This document shows, one piece after another, positions 46,485-57,260 of a DNA stretch of 64,000 nt. A program made the translations under genes and the position numbers. This stretch comes from Kappaphycus alvarezii (taxonomy: Eukaryota > Rhodophyta > Florideophyceae > Gigartinales > Solieriaceae), in NCBI GenBank assembly GCA_002205965.3, contig NADL03000624.1, forward strand, positions 248,001-312,000, in the 5' to 3' direction. The number at the start of each line of letters is the position of its first letter. The first letter of the stretch is position 1. The notes below the pieces were generated by a model that saw only the letters and a list, made by a program, of their open reading frames with translations, did no database searches and was not told the origin of the DNA.

Positions 46485-46489
46485 CTCTC

Positions 46490-46732
46490 CTCCCAGAGGA
46501 TCATCGACCTGACTGCCCTTTTGTTCTCGTACAGTAAAAGCAGTGCTCTCCAGTTGAGCTCGTCAATGTCCCTGTAGCTTATCACAATAAAGCAATTGTT
46601 GGTCGATATCTCTGTACAGACGGTAATGCAAAATCCTTAAGACAATAGAGGCCTCACTTGCACAGCTGTACAGTAAAAACCTCTTCTCCAACTCAGGGTC
46701 ATTGTCGTCTCCGGCAGGACCTTTATATATTG
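46490..46732. other. Spacer between the two LTR elements
   Basis: No gene is seen. A CTGTACAGTA motif occurs at about 46666-46675. Confidence 0.5.
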
Positions 46733-46745
46733 TGACGTAGAAGAG

Positions 46746-47369
46746 TTAATACCTTTTTTTCGAGGTGACGACGACGCCAGTTATGCCGTTATCTATGATT
46801 TCTCTGCACGTTTCATCCGTGCGTGCGGTCTGGTTGGAGCCTGGACTGTTACCAGCGTGGAAAATGTGTGGTCTAGCACTCTCCGGCACGCCAATGGCAG
46901 ACTGTGGCGGAGGAGGAAGGAATTTGAGAGCATGTCGAAGTTGGCGGAAGCGTTGGGGTTGGATAGGCTTTGTAAGAAGGTCAGCGAGAATCGCCACGCT
47001 GGGGACATGCTTGGCTGCGAGGCAGTGTGTTTCGGTGAGGACTTGGAGGAAGTGGTGCCGAAAGTCGATATAATTTCGATGCTTGGCTGATGCGGTTTGT
47101 CGTGCGACTTGAATAGAAGCATGGTTGTCGATGAAGAGCGGTGTCAGCGTATTCGGAGCTTGACCAATGTCAAAAAGTCGTTGGAGCCAAAGACCCTGTT
47201 GCGCTGCGGAGGATGCGGACAGATACTTAACTTCACATGTGGACACGGCGACAGTCTTTTGTTTCCTGGAATGCCATATGAATGGGATGCGGGTAAGAAG
47301 CTGAATGGTACCGGTATACGATTTGCGATCAGTTGAGTTGGCAAAGCTGGCGTCGGCGTATGTGATCAA
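46746..47369 (-). pseudogene. Copia RNase H domain and C-terminus
   Basis: The longest intact piece of the element (207 codons). It opens with YADASFANSTDRKSYTG (first catalytic Asp in ADASFAN), then WHSRKQKTVAVSTCEVKYLS (Glu of the STCE motif), then IDNHASIQVARQ with the third Asp, and LADLLTKPI near the end. All three acidic residues are present. The last ~30 codons run into the terminal repeat and stop at 46746. The domain alone is readable, but the polyprotein upstream is broken. Confidence 0.85.
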
Positions 47370-47453
47370 TTGTTCGTAAGGGAGTGAGTTGTAAACATTG
47401 CCGTGAGTCTTCGATCCTTTCAGGTACTTGAGAAGGTACCAAAACTGACCCAG

Positions 47454-48462
47454 TTATGTTCCGTTGGCCTGCATGTGACAGTGGCGAGGCGACTGACGGC
47501 ATGAGCGATATCCCGGCGTGTTGAATACGCTAAGTAGCGGAGCTCGCCGACAGTTCGGCTGAACGTGAATGGTTTCTCGGTTGTGAGAGAGGGGGAGGAT
47601 GTGGTACTCGTGGAGTTTTTTTGTCAGCATAGGGTGTGGGCTTTGGATGGCAGTTGGCCAGATTGTGTCTCTGCAATATGGAGCGGATGTGGGGTTGGGA
47701 TATGTGTATGGAGCCGTCTTGGAAGCGTTCGATTCGCCAGTTGAGGAAAAGCTTAGGCTCGAAAAGACGGAGAATTTTATATCGGCACTTGAAAGTAGTG
47801 TACAAGTAGGAAATAATTGTCGGCGAGGTAAAGGCGACAAAGAAATCATTGATGGTAACAAAGATGAAGAGGCAAGGAACGCTGTCGGCTTGTTGGTACT
47901 GTGAAGATTTCAAGAACTTTTTGATTGCGTTGAAGTAGATGTGGGAGACAGGAGGTGTGCCATACATGTTGCCGATGAGCTTGCTTATTTTGTGTGGGTG
48001 CTTATGTGTGCCATCAAATCGAGTTAGTTGTTGAATGTAGACGGGGGCTGAGTGCTGGTACCGTTCGTGTAAGAAGGCCGAAGAGATGTAAAATTGCTCA
48101 ATAGAGAGGTCGAAGGCGGCAGCGAGGCAAGTGATTGTGCGAATTTATGGGCGTTCGGCTGTGTATGTTGTGACTCGTTCGGGGTCAAAGTGAATTTATG
48201 GTTTCATCCGGTCTCCTCGTACGGTGAACCTGGTTTTTTATCGTATTATTCCGCCATTGTCGGAGCGTTTGTATCGGTAGGTCAATTTTAGAGGAAAGAG
48301 CTTGGTGCCGAGAGGGATGGAGGAATTTGGTACCCATTCTATGGTGTTAGTTGTGTCCAGAGTATCGAGTTTTTCGTCATGGGCGAAGGCCCTTTGTTCG
48401 GCATCTGGAAATTGACAGGCCTGTTTGAGGGAGGTTGGGGGTGGGGTGGATTCGGGCATAGT
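47454..48462 (-). pseudogene. Copia reverse transcriptase (RVT_2), broken
   Basis: The N-terminal block at 48459-48238 has SPDAEQ-like FPDAEQRAFAHDEKLDTLD and NTIEWVP...GTKLFPLKLTYRYKR, matching the start of copia RT. A later block at 47967-47530 has MYGTPPVSHIYFN, then FIFVTINDFFVAF (about 47883-47845) at the YVDD-type active site. In this block the expected second Asp pair reads ND. It is followed by the downstream connection region. The part between about 48230 and 47970 is poorly readable. Confidence 0.75.
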
Positions 48463-48859
48463 GAGACCTATGGGTTTTATTCTGTGTACGGAGGTGGCGA
48501 GTGCCTATGGGTCGTGATAAAGGGGTCCAGATGGTGGAATTATGGCTTAAAGGCGACGAAACGTAGATGCGTGTATTGATTTGTGCGGAGGTTTAGGGCG
48601 ACTATGTGGGTTGGGAAAGTATTGTACATGAATCGGTCAGGATCGGCGCGGTGCTAGAGTTTCTTCTTTTGGATGTTGTAATTTGGGATGTTTCCCAGTT
48701 GGCCGAAGGCGAATAGGCGTGGAATGTCGGAGGTGTGTTGATTCTAGAGTTGGCAGGGGGATTTGCCCCTTGCGTCGTGAATGGTAAGGTTGTACTTGAA
48801 AATGACGTCTGGCATGGCGTCTTCTCAGAATGAATCGTCCAGCTAGGATTGGTAAAAAG

Positions 48860-49213
48860 CGGCTATGAAATAGTATAATTAATTAAATTACTGCGTTCGG
48901 CTAAGGAATTTTCTTGTGGTTGGTGTGGAGTGTTGGAGCGGTATTCTTTGCCGTGGGAGTTGTAGAGATTGCTCATCTCGTTGCTCTGGAATTCGCGAGC
49001 ATTGTGTGATCTGTATATGGAGGGGGGCGGTGGTGATGCGAATTTACGAAGGCTATGGAAAGTGGTGTTGTGTGTTTGACGAAGGATCTGTCGGGACTGA
49101 GGAAGACGATGAGATATCAGCTGTGGGCATCCAGGTAGGTGAAGAAATAGAGGTTTCCATGGCAGGAATTGGACACAAGTGTCGCTGCTAATGTAGGAGC
49201 CGACCGGGTACAT
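48860..49213 (-). pseudogene. Copia integrase core fragment
   Basis: The ORF ends in a clear integrase catalytic block: SHNAREFQSNEMSNLYNSHG (about 49016-48957), where the expected catalytic DN appears as HN, followed by YRSNTPHQPQENSLAERSN with the conserved Glu after PQEN. The first part of the ORF looks frameshifted. Loss of the Asp and the frame changes make it inactive. Confidence 0.75.
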
Positions 49214-49559
49214 GTGTGTCCGAGGAGGGTGCCTTTGGCGCGACTGTTTGGCGGTGGGGCAAGTGGAGCAGGTTATCGACGGAGGCGATTGGCGGAAGTT
49301 TTTTTGCAGTATTGGGAGTGTGTTATCGAGGGCAATGAGCTGAAGTTTGGGGAGATTGGTGTGGTTAAGAACGACGTTCCAATGGAAGAAATCTTGAGCG
49401 ATGGGATTAGGTGCTGGATTGACATGAGTTTCTAATATTAAGTGTAGTCGTGGAGTGATAAGTGGCTTTGCGTGACATTTCTGGGGAGTACTGGGCTTTG
49501 ACGTCGGATGGGGCGTTGCTGGTGTTTGGAGGTGGGCTTGGGAGATGTATTGATTTTGC

Positions 49560-50060
49560 GCCTCAGTTGGATCGTGCGAGCGCCGTATGCATGAATTTGT
49601 GGGAGGGGGGAGGAGATTGGAGGGCGTAACTATGTTTATCCCATGTAGCCGTGCTTACTATGTATGGTCGATGTCTGTCTCGAAGGTTGGGGATGTAGCC
49701 ATAGTCTGGCTTGAACAGGAAATCGCCGTATTGGGCGACTATATCGCGCACCGATAGGAGGTTTCAGTACAGAGATGGGGCAGCAACGTACGGAACTAGG
49801 AGTGGTGGGTGCTTATTGTGCAGGCGGATCTGTATAGTACCAGGGTGCGTGCAGGACGTGATTCCTTTAGCAGCGGTGCGGGTGGAGATGTTCGAACATA
49901 GGGTAAGGAACAGGGTGCGTTTTTTTTGTGTGTAGGGTGCGCGGCTGAGTCGAGTATGAACGTACCTCCCACATCGTGGGTGTCTGCGGGTTGGTCGACA
50001 GGTTCGTCTTGGTGCGGAGCGACAGGGGGAGCGGGTTATGCGGCGTAGGGCCAAGTGTGT
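49560..50060 (-). pseudogene. Copia protease end and GAG-pre-integrase region
   Basis: The minus-strand reading includes GTIQIRLHNKHPPLLVPYV (about 49840-49784), then after a frame change a leader of VRDIVAQYGDFLFKPDYGYI (about 49755-49695). This corresponds to the copia block in which protease ends and the LLSV..L...G..V..F motif of the GAG-pre-integrase domain begins. The protease active site itself lies upstream in broken sequence and was not identified. Confidence 0.6.
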
Positions 50061-50349
50061 GGCATCAAGATGGGAAAATGATGTAAAATAGGGTTTGTTG
50101 CTGGAAAGGCTTGGATGTTGCTTGCAGTTGGGGCTGTTGGTTCGGGTTTTGCCCGTGCTCTTCCGCTGCGGAACTTAGATGCCTAGTGTCCCGGCATTGT
50201 TCGTCACTATGGTTTGGCGGTACACGCAAGAATTTTTAATGGAAACTGCATGGTCGGAAGCCGGGCTGGTGATGGGGTGATGTGTCGTTGGGCTTCTATG
50301 CTGCGTTGTGCTGTTTGGTTCGGAGAGGGTAATAATTGGTCGGGAGCGT

Positions 50350-50972
50350 CGATTAGGGCAGGACGTGGTAGAAAGTTGGGGCCGGGAGAGAGGGGATGCT
50401 CATGTCGTAAGATTTCAAGCGGTGAAAGTGCTGAAGAAAGTCCTTCACGGTGGGTGGGTTGATCGCCAAAAGTTGGCAACCGATATCGATCGTGTCGGGA
50501 TTGTAGCGGAGGCCGTCGATCATAAATTCCACGGCCGTGGTTTCTTGGGTGATATTAAGAAAATGAGAGGCGATCATTTGCGCACGGAGGGAGTTATGGT
50601 TTTTACGTAGCCTTTAATGTTCATTCCACTTTGAAAGCGGAGGTTATCTGCCTTGGACTTCAGATACTTTTGGTCTGTGGCTGTGTTCGTCTTCATGTGT
50701 TCGAGAACGGCTTCGATGAGATCTTTGGGTGAAGTATCTGACCAGATACTTAGCAGACTCAGGATGTCGGAGGGAAGAGCGAAAAGTACTAATGCACGAA
50801 GAGTGTGCCGTGTTTTGTTGTAGGATGTGAACTGAGTGGAGTCTCGTGGGACTAGAGGGTTGGTTGTTAATTGATCAAATCCATAAAGCGTTGTGACGGT
50901 TGAATCGATGGCCATTTTCCAGAAATAGGGTTTGCTGCGATTAAAGTTGGGGACGTTGATTTTGGTGTCCAT
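50350..50972 (-). pseudogene. Copia Gag (UBN2-like), one frameshift
   Basis: It begins MDTKINVPNFNRSKPYFWKM at 50972, the usual start of a copia Gag. It runs in one frame to about 50574, then continues in another (50577-50353) with AVEFMIDGLRYNPDT and FLQHFHRLK. The helical pattern and the LKSKADNLRFQSG region (about 50660) are typical of copia Gag polyproteins. No CCHC knuckle was recognised downstream. Confidence 0.7.
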
Positions 50973-51385
50973 TGTTTGCCGGTGTTGTGTGGTATCGGTT
51001 GGGGTATCTGTGTCCGGTATGTTGAGATGTGCGTTTTATCAGAGCTGGTTGACGTAATGAAGGTCCTCGATCAGATTTTGTCGTTCCTGTGAACGTTGAG
51101 ATCGAGCGTTACGGTTTGACGTTTTGAGGAGTAGGGGGAGGGACGGAGTACAAAGATGAGGGTGTGGATGAGAAAGGGGGGGTGCTTGGACGAGATTGTA
51201 AGGGTAGAGAAAGAGGGAGTTCTTGGACTATATTTTAAGGGTAAAGGAGTGGTTTGGTTAGCATATCTTAGGTCCCATAACTTATGACGAAGAAGAGTTC
51301 ATACCTTTACTTCGAGGTGGCATCGACGCCGGTTGTGCCGTTATCTATGACTTCTCTACACGTGTCATCCGTGTGTGCGGTCTGG

Positions 51386-54300
51386 CATTTACCATAAAGT
51401 AAAGGGCGGGAATGGTTTGGGTGGTTTTATCTTTGGAAGATATACTGTATTAAAACAAAGATTACTAAAAATTTCCTAATGCTTGAGAGACCCAGACCTG
51501 CTACCTAAATCAAATAAATGATCATTCAAATGATTATAATTTTATAGCATGATATCGGTGTACAGTAGGTTTCTAAACTAAATATTGATTTTATCACTGA
51601 ACATCAAATGTTTTCGAATGAGATAAAAAAATTTCAAAAGACCACCAAGTATATGAAGCGACCAAGCTTTCAAAACAGCATCTATTTTCATGATAGGTCA
51701 CGAAATAAAATGATAACACACTAGCGGCGAGGATATAACAGACCACATCTTCCATACATGAGAATAAGTGATAAAATCCCCCTCCAACATATTTAAAGAA
51801 TATGATTTTACTAATATCCCAATTCATGAAAAATAAAAGGTTGTCACAAAACTGTCTTCAATAGGACTCAACAGACATAAATTGTATAACCATGCGGTCC
51901 TTACGCCTGTTTCTGTATTGCTCGTGAAAAAGACACCGTTTCACTTGAGCCAATCTTGTGTATACAATTACGCATACATTGGAAGCGGCTTTAGTCCTCC
52001 ACGCGAAAAAGGGTGCCAACATATATGTAAACTTCTTAAAGAAAAACAAACTCGAAAGAGCTTGTCATAGGTTCCTCAGACAAGCACCTCTAACTACGCT
52101 CCAAAGGCTCCAAATCCAACCAAAAACTTTTCTATGATAATTCGATCACTTGAAATCTTGAGGTATCGAGCCTCGTCTGTCTTCGATAAATTTCCACTTT
52201 CCCGCTTCTTTTTAAGTCACGAGAGCCCTACAAATCACACCGGATCCTTGATATCCTTCATAAATCAAATCAGCCTACACGTTAGGGTATTCAACGGACC
52301 GCTTCCTCTCGTCCTGAGACTTCTGATCATGTCTTCATTTCTTAATTTCAGTGCATACGACTATATGTTTCTTGAAATATTTTTAGGTACGAAATTGAAC
52401 CAGAATATGGAAGAGAACAACCTAGGGCAAAACCGTTGAAATGCACGGATACTTCCACCTGGTATACATATAATTTGGGCTTCCCACTGAAATTACTCTT
52501 TCAATCCAGGAAACTTCCATTCGGCCAAATTGATGGCTGAATAGTAACTTTAGAAGCATATGGTGCGTAACTCAATGTATTCAACGTAGTTTTGTCCGTT
52601 TCTAAATTTTTATTGAGAAGTGCAACCGAATAGTTGTAACAGCGGCCTCAAATATAAAATCTGAAGCGAATAAAACAGAAAGGTTTATAAATGATTCAAA
52701 TGAAGGTCCCTTTTTACCAAAAAGGGTAGCGTTCCAGTCCTACTCTCCCTAATCTTTAGATTAGCGCGCATAATGAGAAACGCGTCATTTTCTGTAATTT
52801 AGTTTCCCTTCCCGCCCTGAAATTGAAGTTTTCCGCGATAAAACTTTCAAAGAAGCCCCATAGTCCGTTGTTCTGTTCTGAAGTTGGCTATGCTCAAGCC
52901 TCTTTCATTGAATGTATCAAAGAAGGGACAAGGATATCCTTTTTCCCCTTCGCTCTCATACGCATGGCTGTTGATATAATTTTCAAATTCTGCCACTCTG
53001 TCAGCCGCTGCCTCCGCTATCAATGGTAGCGCCTGATCCGCCTGCTGATCTCAGATGGGATATTTTGATTGTGTTTCGGAGGAAGGGCGCGGTGCTGAAT
53101 TGGGAATTATGTGCGGCATACTGTGTATCGGGAGCTGTAGTTGTGTAATCAAGGAGTTCAGTTGTGAATTGGAAGTCTGGTGAGGTAGCAGTATTGGCAG
53201 CAGCTGGTACAGTACAATACGCTCATTAAGGCCCGCCAGTGACTGTCGAGAATTTTGGAGACCCTTCAAATTGAGAAATATCGAATATTATTAGAAGTGA
53301 TTCTGTAATTTTGCTAAAGGGGATCTTTTTGCGTTAGTAATTTATTCCCAAAAATTTGTTTTGAATTTCATTTTGTAGGCGCTCACTACCTTTAAAGTCC
53401 AGCAAATGTGTATTTGAGTAACATTTTTGAATAACCATGCTTTTTCCTGTATCCGTTACTGTTTCCGAAATTTTATTGGCTCTTTCGCAGTTTCCCTCAT
53501 ATATCGCTGGAGGTAGAGTAAAGTTGACCCCTTTCTCACTCCTTCAACATTTACGACTGGTCTTTTTAATATTTATTACAAATCGCTCGGCGCCCGGCCA
53601 TGTGGGACTCGGGCGCCGAGGTATCAAGATCAAGCGGGTCTTCCGGATGCAATGTCCTCTCTTTAGAGCCTTAGCTGCGCAAGTTTTGATTTTTTCGGGG
53701 CTTTAGCTGGATTTTCATCCCTCTCCCCCACTGCACGTCGGGTCGATATGGGAAGCCCCCCTCAACTATTCTCAGCGATGCTCAAAGTACCCTGTCGCAC
53801 TCAACCAGTGATGTCTTTGTCACAGCAGACGAGGGGTCCCAGCTATTTCTGTCCTGTTGGTGTTACTCAATATCGCTCACTTCGAGAATTCGTCGCTGTC
53901 GTCACTGCCCTGTGGACATCGCTTACTTAGGCATTTTTCAACCAGTTGTTTTTCTGGTTGTCGGGATTACATTGTGGGAATTTTTATTCCGTCCTCATTG
54001 CTAGAGTATGCATTTGTTAAGTCCTTGTCGGGTTGTATCTGTTTAGCAGACCCATCTTCATCTATAAATAAGGATCCCAGTTACTTTCTCGAGTATATAC
54101 GTTTTTTGTTTGGCGAGTCTTTTGCTGCTTCTAATACCTTCATGCTTCGCCTCGATTCTCTTGACGCCCACGCTGCATTATGTTGTATTGCCATCCGGCT
54201 GCGCATCTCTAGGATTGCATGCCTACAGCTGCGGATCTCTCACTGAACTGTTCTTGTGGATGGGTATCTCGAGTAGATTGTCGCCCCATGCCCTCAGCCC

Positions 54301-57105
54301 ACATGTGAAGAGCTGGGAAAGTAATTTAAGGATTGCTAGCACATTACAGCCGGTTTTCCATGGAGCAGTGTATCCTACTGAAGCCAACAAAACTGTCACT
54401 GTGAAAAACTGAAGGTGACCCTGGTCTTACTATATCTGCAAGTTCTTTGCAAGCTTAACCGTCCAAGTCTTCCGTCCTCGTCGTTGTCTTACATTCATGT
54501 GAGATTTTTCATGAGTACATCTGGAAAATTTTGCTATTTTTATCCGGGATCTGGACGACGGAGTTTACTTCCTGTCTTTTCTGGTATTACCGCGCTAACA
54601 TTGCAGCCGTTTCCGAGAGTTTTTTTTGTTTAAATTAGCAAAATTTGGATATGCGAATTGTGCAACAGGGGAGAAGAGACATTCTAACGCAAAAATATGA
54701 AGGGTGGACGAAATATATCCGGGACTGTGACGCGAGGTCTAGAATGTTGCAATACTGAGTGCGTTTATTTGATTCATCGGAACAAAAGTGTATCGGAGTA
54801 GTAATGCAGAGAAATATGTCCAAAGGGCGTTAAACTCTTTGTAACGGTGCCTGAGGCTTCCGGCCATAAATGGCAAAGGTAATGGGAGTAAGCTAAATGA
54901 ATGATTGCTTGCATAGAGCGGAACGGTGAGCGAATATACTTCTTTCTGGCCAGTATAGAGTGGATTCACCTTTGTCGGCAAGGTCTCGGTATGTGGTAGG
55001 GTTCGGACTTATAATGGAGACGTCTAAATCCTGCAGGAAACAAGGACAAAAAGCTATTTTTTTAAACTTCGCAGTACGTTATGTGCAGTGCAGTACTATC
55101 AGGCCTCTTTACTTACGGTAAAATCACATTTTTCCATTTTGGGTCCATATTGAATCTTTCAATAAACCACAATGAGCAATATTATTATTGCAAAATTACT
55201 TTCATAAAATAAGCAACAGGGCCCAAATAGGACAACAGTAGGGTTCTTTTGCTTATAATTGCGGAGGAGCCAGCAATTTTGTCTCCTTCTGACGCCAAAA
55301 GTACAGAGAAATAGGACGGGCTAACAGCTAATGGAAAAATATAACTCTTTTGGACCCGTGCACAACGAGCCGCTTCTTTTTCTTCTCACAATCATTCTGC
55401 TAATTAAAAAATCTTTTATTTAGTTTCAGGGACCTCATTTTTTCTATCTTGGTAATCTTCTCGCTGCCTTTATCATCGCTTTGCTTCCTAACATCATGCA
55501 TCTCACGACTGCAGCACCATAACTCTCAGGCATAGCAGGCTTATCCTTTACCTTAAAATACTCGAACAGCGTTGAGCACCTGAATTGCTTCTTTTCCTTG
55601 AAGCTGTACTTTTCTGTCCTCTATTGTTATAACCTCGAGTTTTGGGATTGCCTTACTATTATTAAAATTCTAAACAGCTTTATTTCTCCTTATTTCAGCA
55701 TAAAATTGAAAATAAGGCCTTTTTGTTCTTTAGCGAACGCTCACGGAAAGAATGAAGCATTTTTGTGTCTATTCCGTACAAATTTTGGGATCGAACCGCG
55801 CGGTATAAACTTAACATTTTCGCGCCGCTGCCAAAATGATCACAAGTATTTGCGTTATTTTAGTGCTGGAAAATACAGGAAAAGTTTCTATATTATGCGC
55901 AAATAGCGGTAGACGGAAAAATTGCAGCCCTAGTTCATTGAAAAACTTGAGAAATTTAACAAATCTCTATTACAGCTAAACTAATTCATATTTTGGTTCA
56001 TCTGAATGTGCTTCTACGAAATTTCGAAGCCGTTCATCGACGTGGCTAATGGCCTTTTTCCCTAAGGATCTAGAACGAAATTGATGCTTTTCAAGCAAAG
56101 GTTTTCCTATTAATGACGAAAAGTACAACTTCACTATTGAATAGATTGTCAAATTGGATGTCAGTGTAGTTTACATGACTGTCAGTATTTCATTGGACTA
56201 GGTTTTAGCAGCTCTCATGATCAAATCGACCAAAGAAAGAATGTGAAAAAATTCAAATCTGAACGAGAAACCTATTTGTCAAATATTTCAGTCATTAATT
56301 ACAATTAAAATTGAAAAAACTTGCAGCCTCGTTTCAAATGAAAAACATGAGAGGTTATTCTGGCTTTTGACTCAGAAAATGCTTAAGTTTACTCTTATCT
56401 ATATGTTCGTACTTATCTGTGTGTAAAGAAAAGATTGAGAACTTGCATATACTTGCCGCACCTCTTCATGACAGCCACACTAAGCAAACACTTCACGATA
56501 CAGCTCACTCTCTTCTTAGTGGGCGTTTGGAGACATATGCAAATAAATTGCTTCCCCTTGCAACTGACGGAGATAGGAACATGACAGGTTGATTTCAAGG
56601 GTCTGTAACAAGATTACAGGAAACAGTGCTATCATTTGTTTAATTTTATCTAATGCGCCTGTTATTATCTAGGTCTCTCTATTCAAAGCTAGATGAATGA
56701 AGCTCTCAGAGAGGTACTTGGATACCATTTTTGGGGTTAACTGCATATTTTCGACGACAATCCAAATTACGAAATTTCTAGGAACTATGTGTCAATCTTT
56801 CATTTCGTATGCAAAACACTGTAGTGTTATCTCTGTGGCACAACAATATGGTTGTTCAGGCAGAGAGATCAGGTTTTTACATATATGGACGATGGAATTG
56901 CTTCAGCATCTTCTTCTACTGCTTGCAAAGTCCTTCGTATAGCCGGTGGATGAACAATTTAGAGCAATTCAAGGTCGAGATACTATTATTGCGGAAAAAT
57001 TTGCGATTACATGATCCGAAAAACCCTGTAAAAATAATAGGGTATATAGTCAGGTCTCTTGACTCCACGAAGTGTTTGAATTACTTAGAAACGGCTTTGC
57101 TATAG
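51386..57105. other. Long stretch with no supported gene
   Basis: AT-rich except for 53.4-54.6 kb, where several plus-strand ORFs of 60-129 codons follow one another in changing frames (53437-53706, 53748-53930, 53857-54246, 54110-54412, 54415-54633). That cluster may be a decayed gene or transposon, but I recognise no motif. Nothing else stands out. Confidence 0.45.
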
Positions 57106-57109
57106 CAAT

Positions 57110-57260
57110 GATCTAGTGGAGCCGGTGGGGTGATTTAATATTTGAAAGATATGGTGGGTTGTGTCCCGGAATATCCTGCAGGGTGTCCAGTAATACCTCT
57201 GAAATTACCCTAAACAGCTGGCTCAAGGCCCCACAGCAGACAGGCTGAAAAGAAAATGTT
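57110..57260 (-). mobile_element. LINE family B 3' end remnant
   Basis: On the minus strand, the complement of GCTGGCTCAAGGCC...CAGACAGGC (about 57219-57248) matches the last codons of family B ORF2 (LLAGLEP region, compare 16384-16411). It is followed by a 3' UTR block containing the complement of TTTAATATTTGAAAGATATGG (57134-57154), as at 13910-13930. Confidence 0.6.

Larger units (their letters stand above)
42765..46489 (+). mobile_element. LTR retrotransposon, internally deleted (Gag-PR-partial INT)
   Basis: Structural proof is complete. It has a left LTR 42770-43047, a right LTR 46204-46484, a polypurine tract GAAAGGGGGGAG at 46192-46203 directly before the right LTR, and a 5-bp target duplication CTCTC (42765-42769 and 46485-46489). 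The internal region is only about 3.16 kb. It encodes Gag, a protease and the start of integrase, but no reverse transcriptase or RNase H. The Gag-PR-INT order suggests a Ty1/copia-type element that lost the rest of pol. I could not identify a convincing primer-binding site after the left LTR. Confidence 0.9.
46733..51385 (-). mobile_element. Ty1/copia retrotransposon, full-length but degenerate
   Basis: A minus-strand element of about 4.65 kb. Similar terminal segments of about 100 bp lie at 46733-46834 and 51283-51384. Both contain GCCGTTATCTATGA and GTGCGGTCTGG, and they are taken as short LTRs. Between them, on the minus strand, come Gag (about 50972-50350), protease/GAG-pre-integrase (about 50050-49560), integrase (about 49213-48860), reverse transcriptase (about 48460-47530) and RNase H (47369-46746). 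This is the Copia order. All but the RNase H reading are interrupted. The exact LTR ends and a target duplication could not be fixed by eye. Confidence 0.85.
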
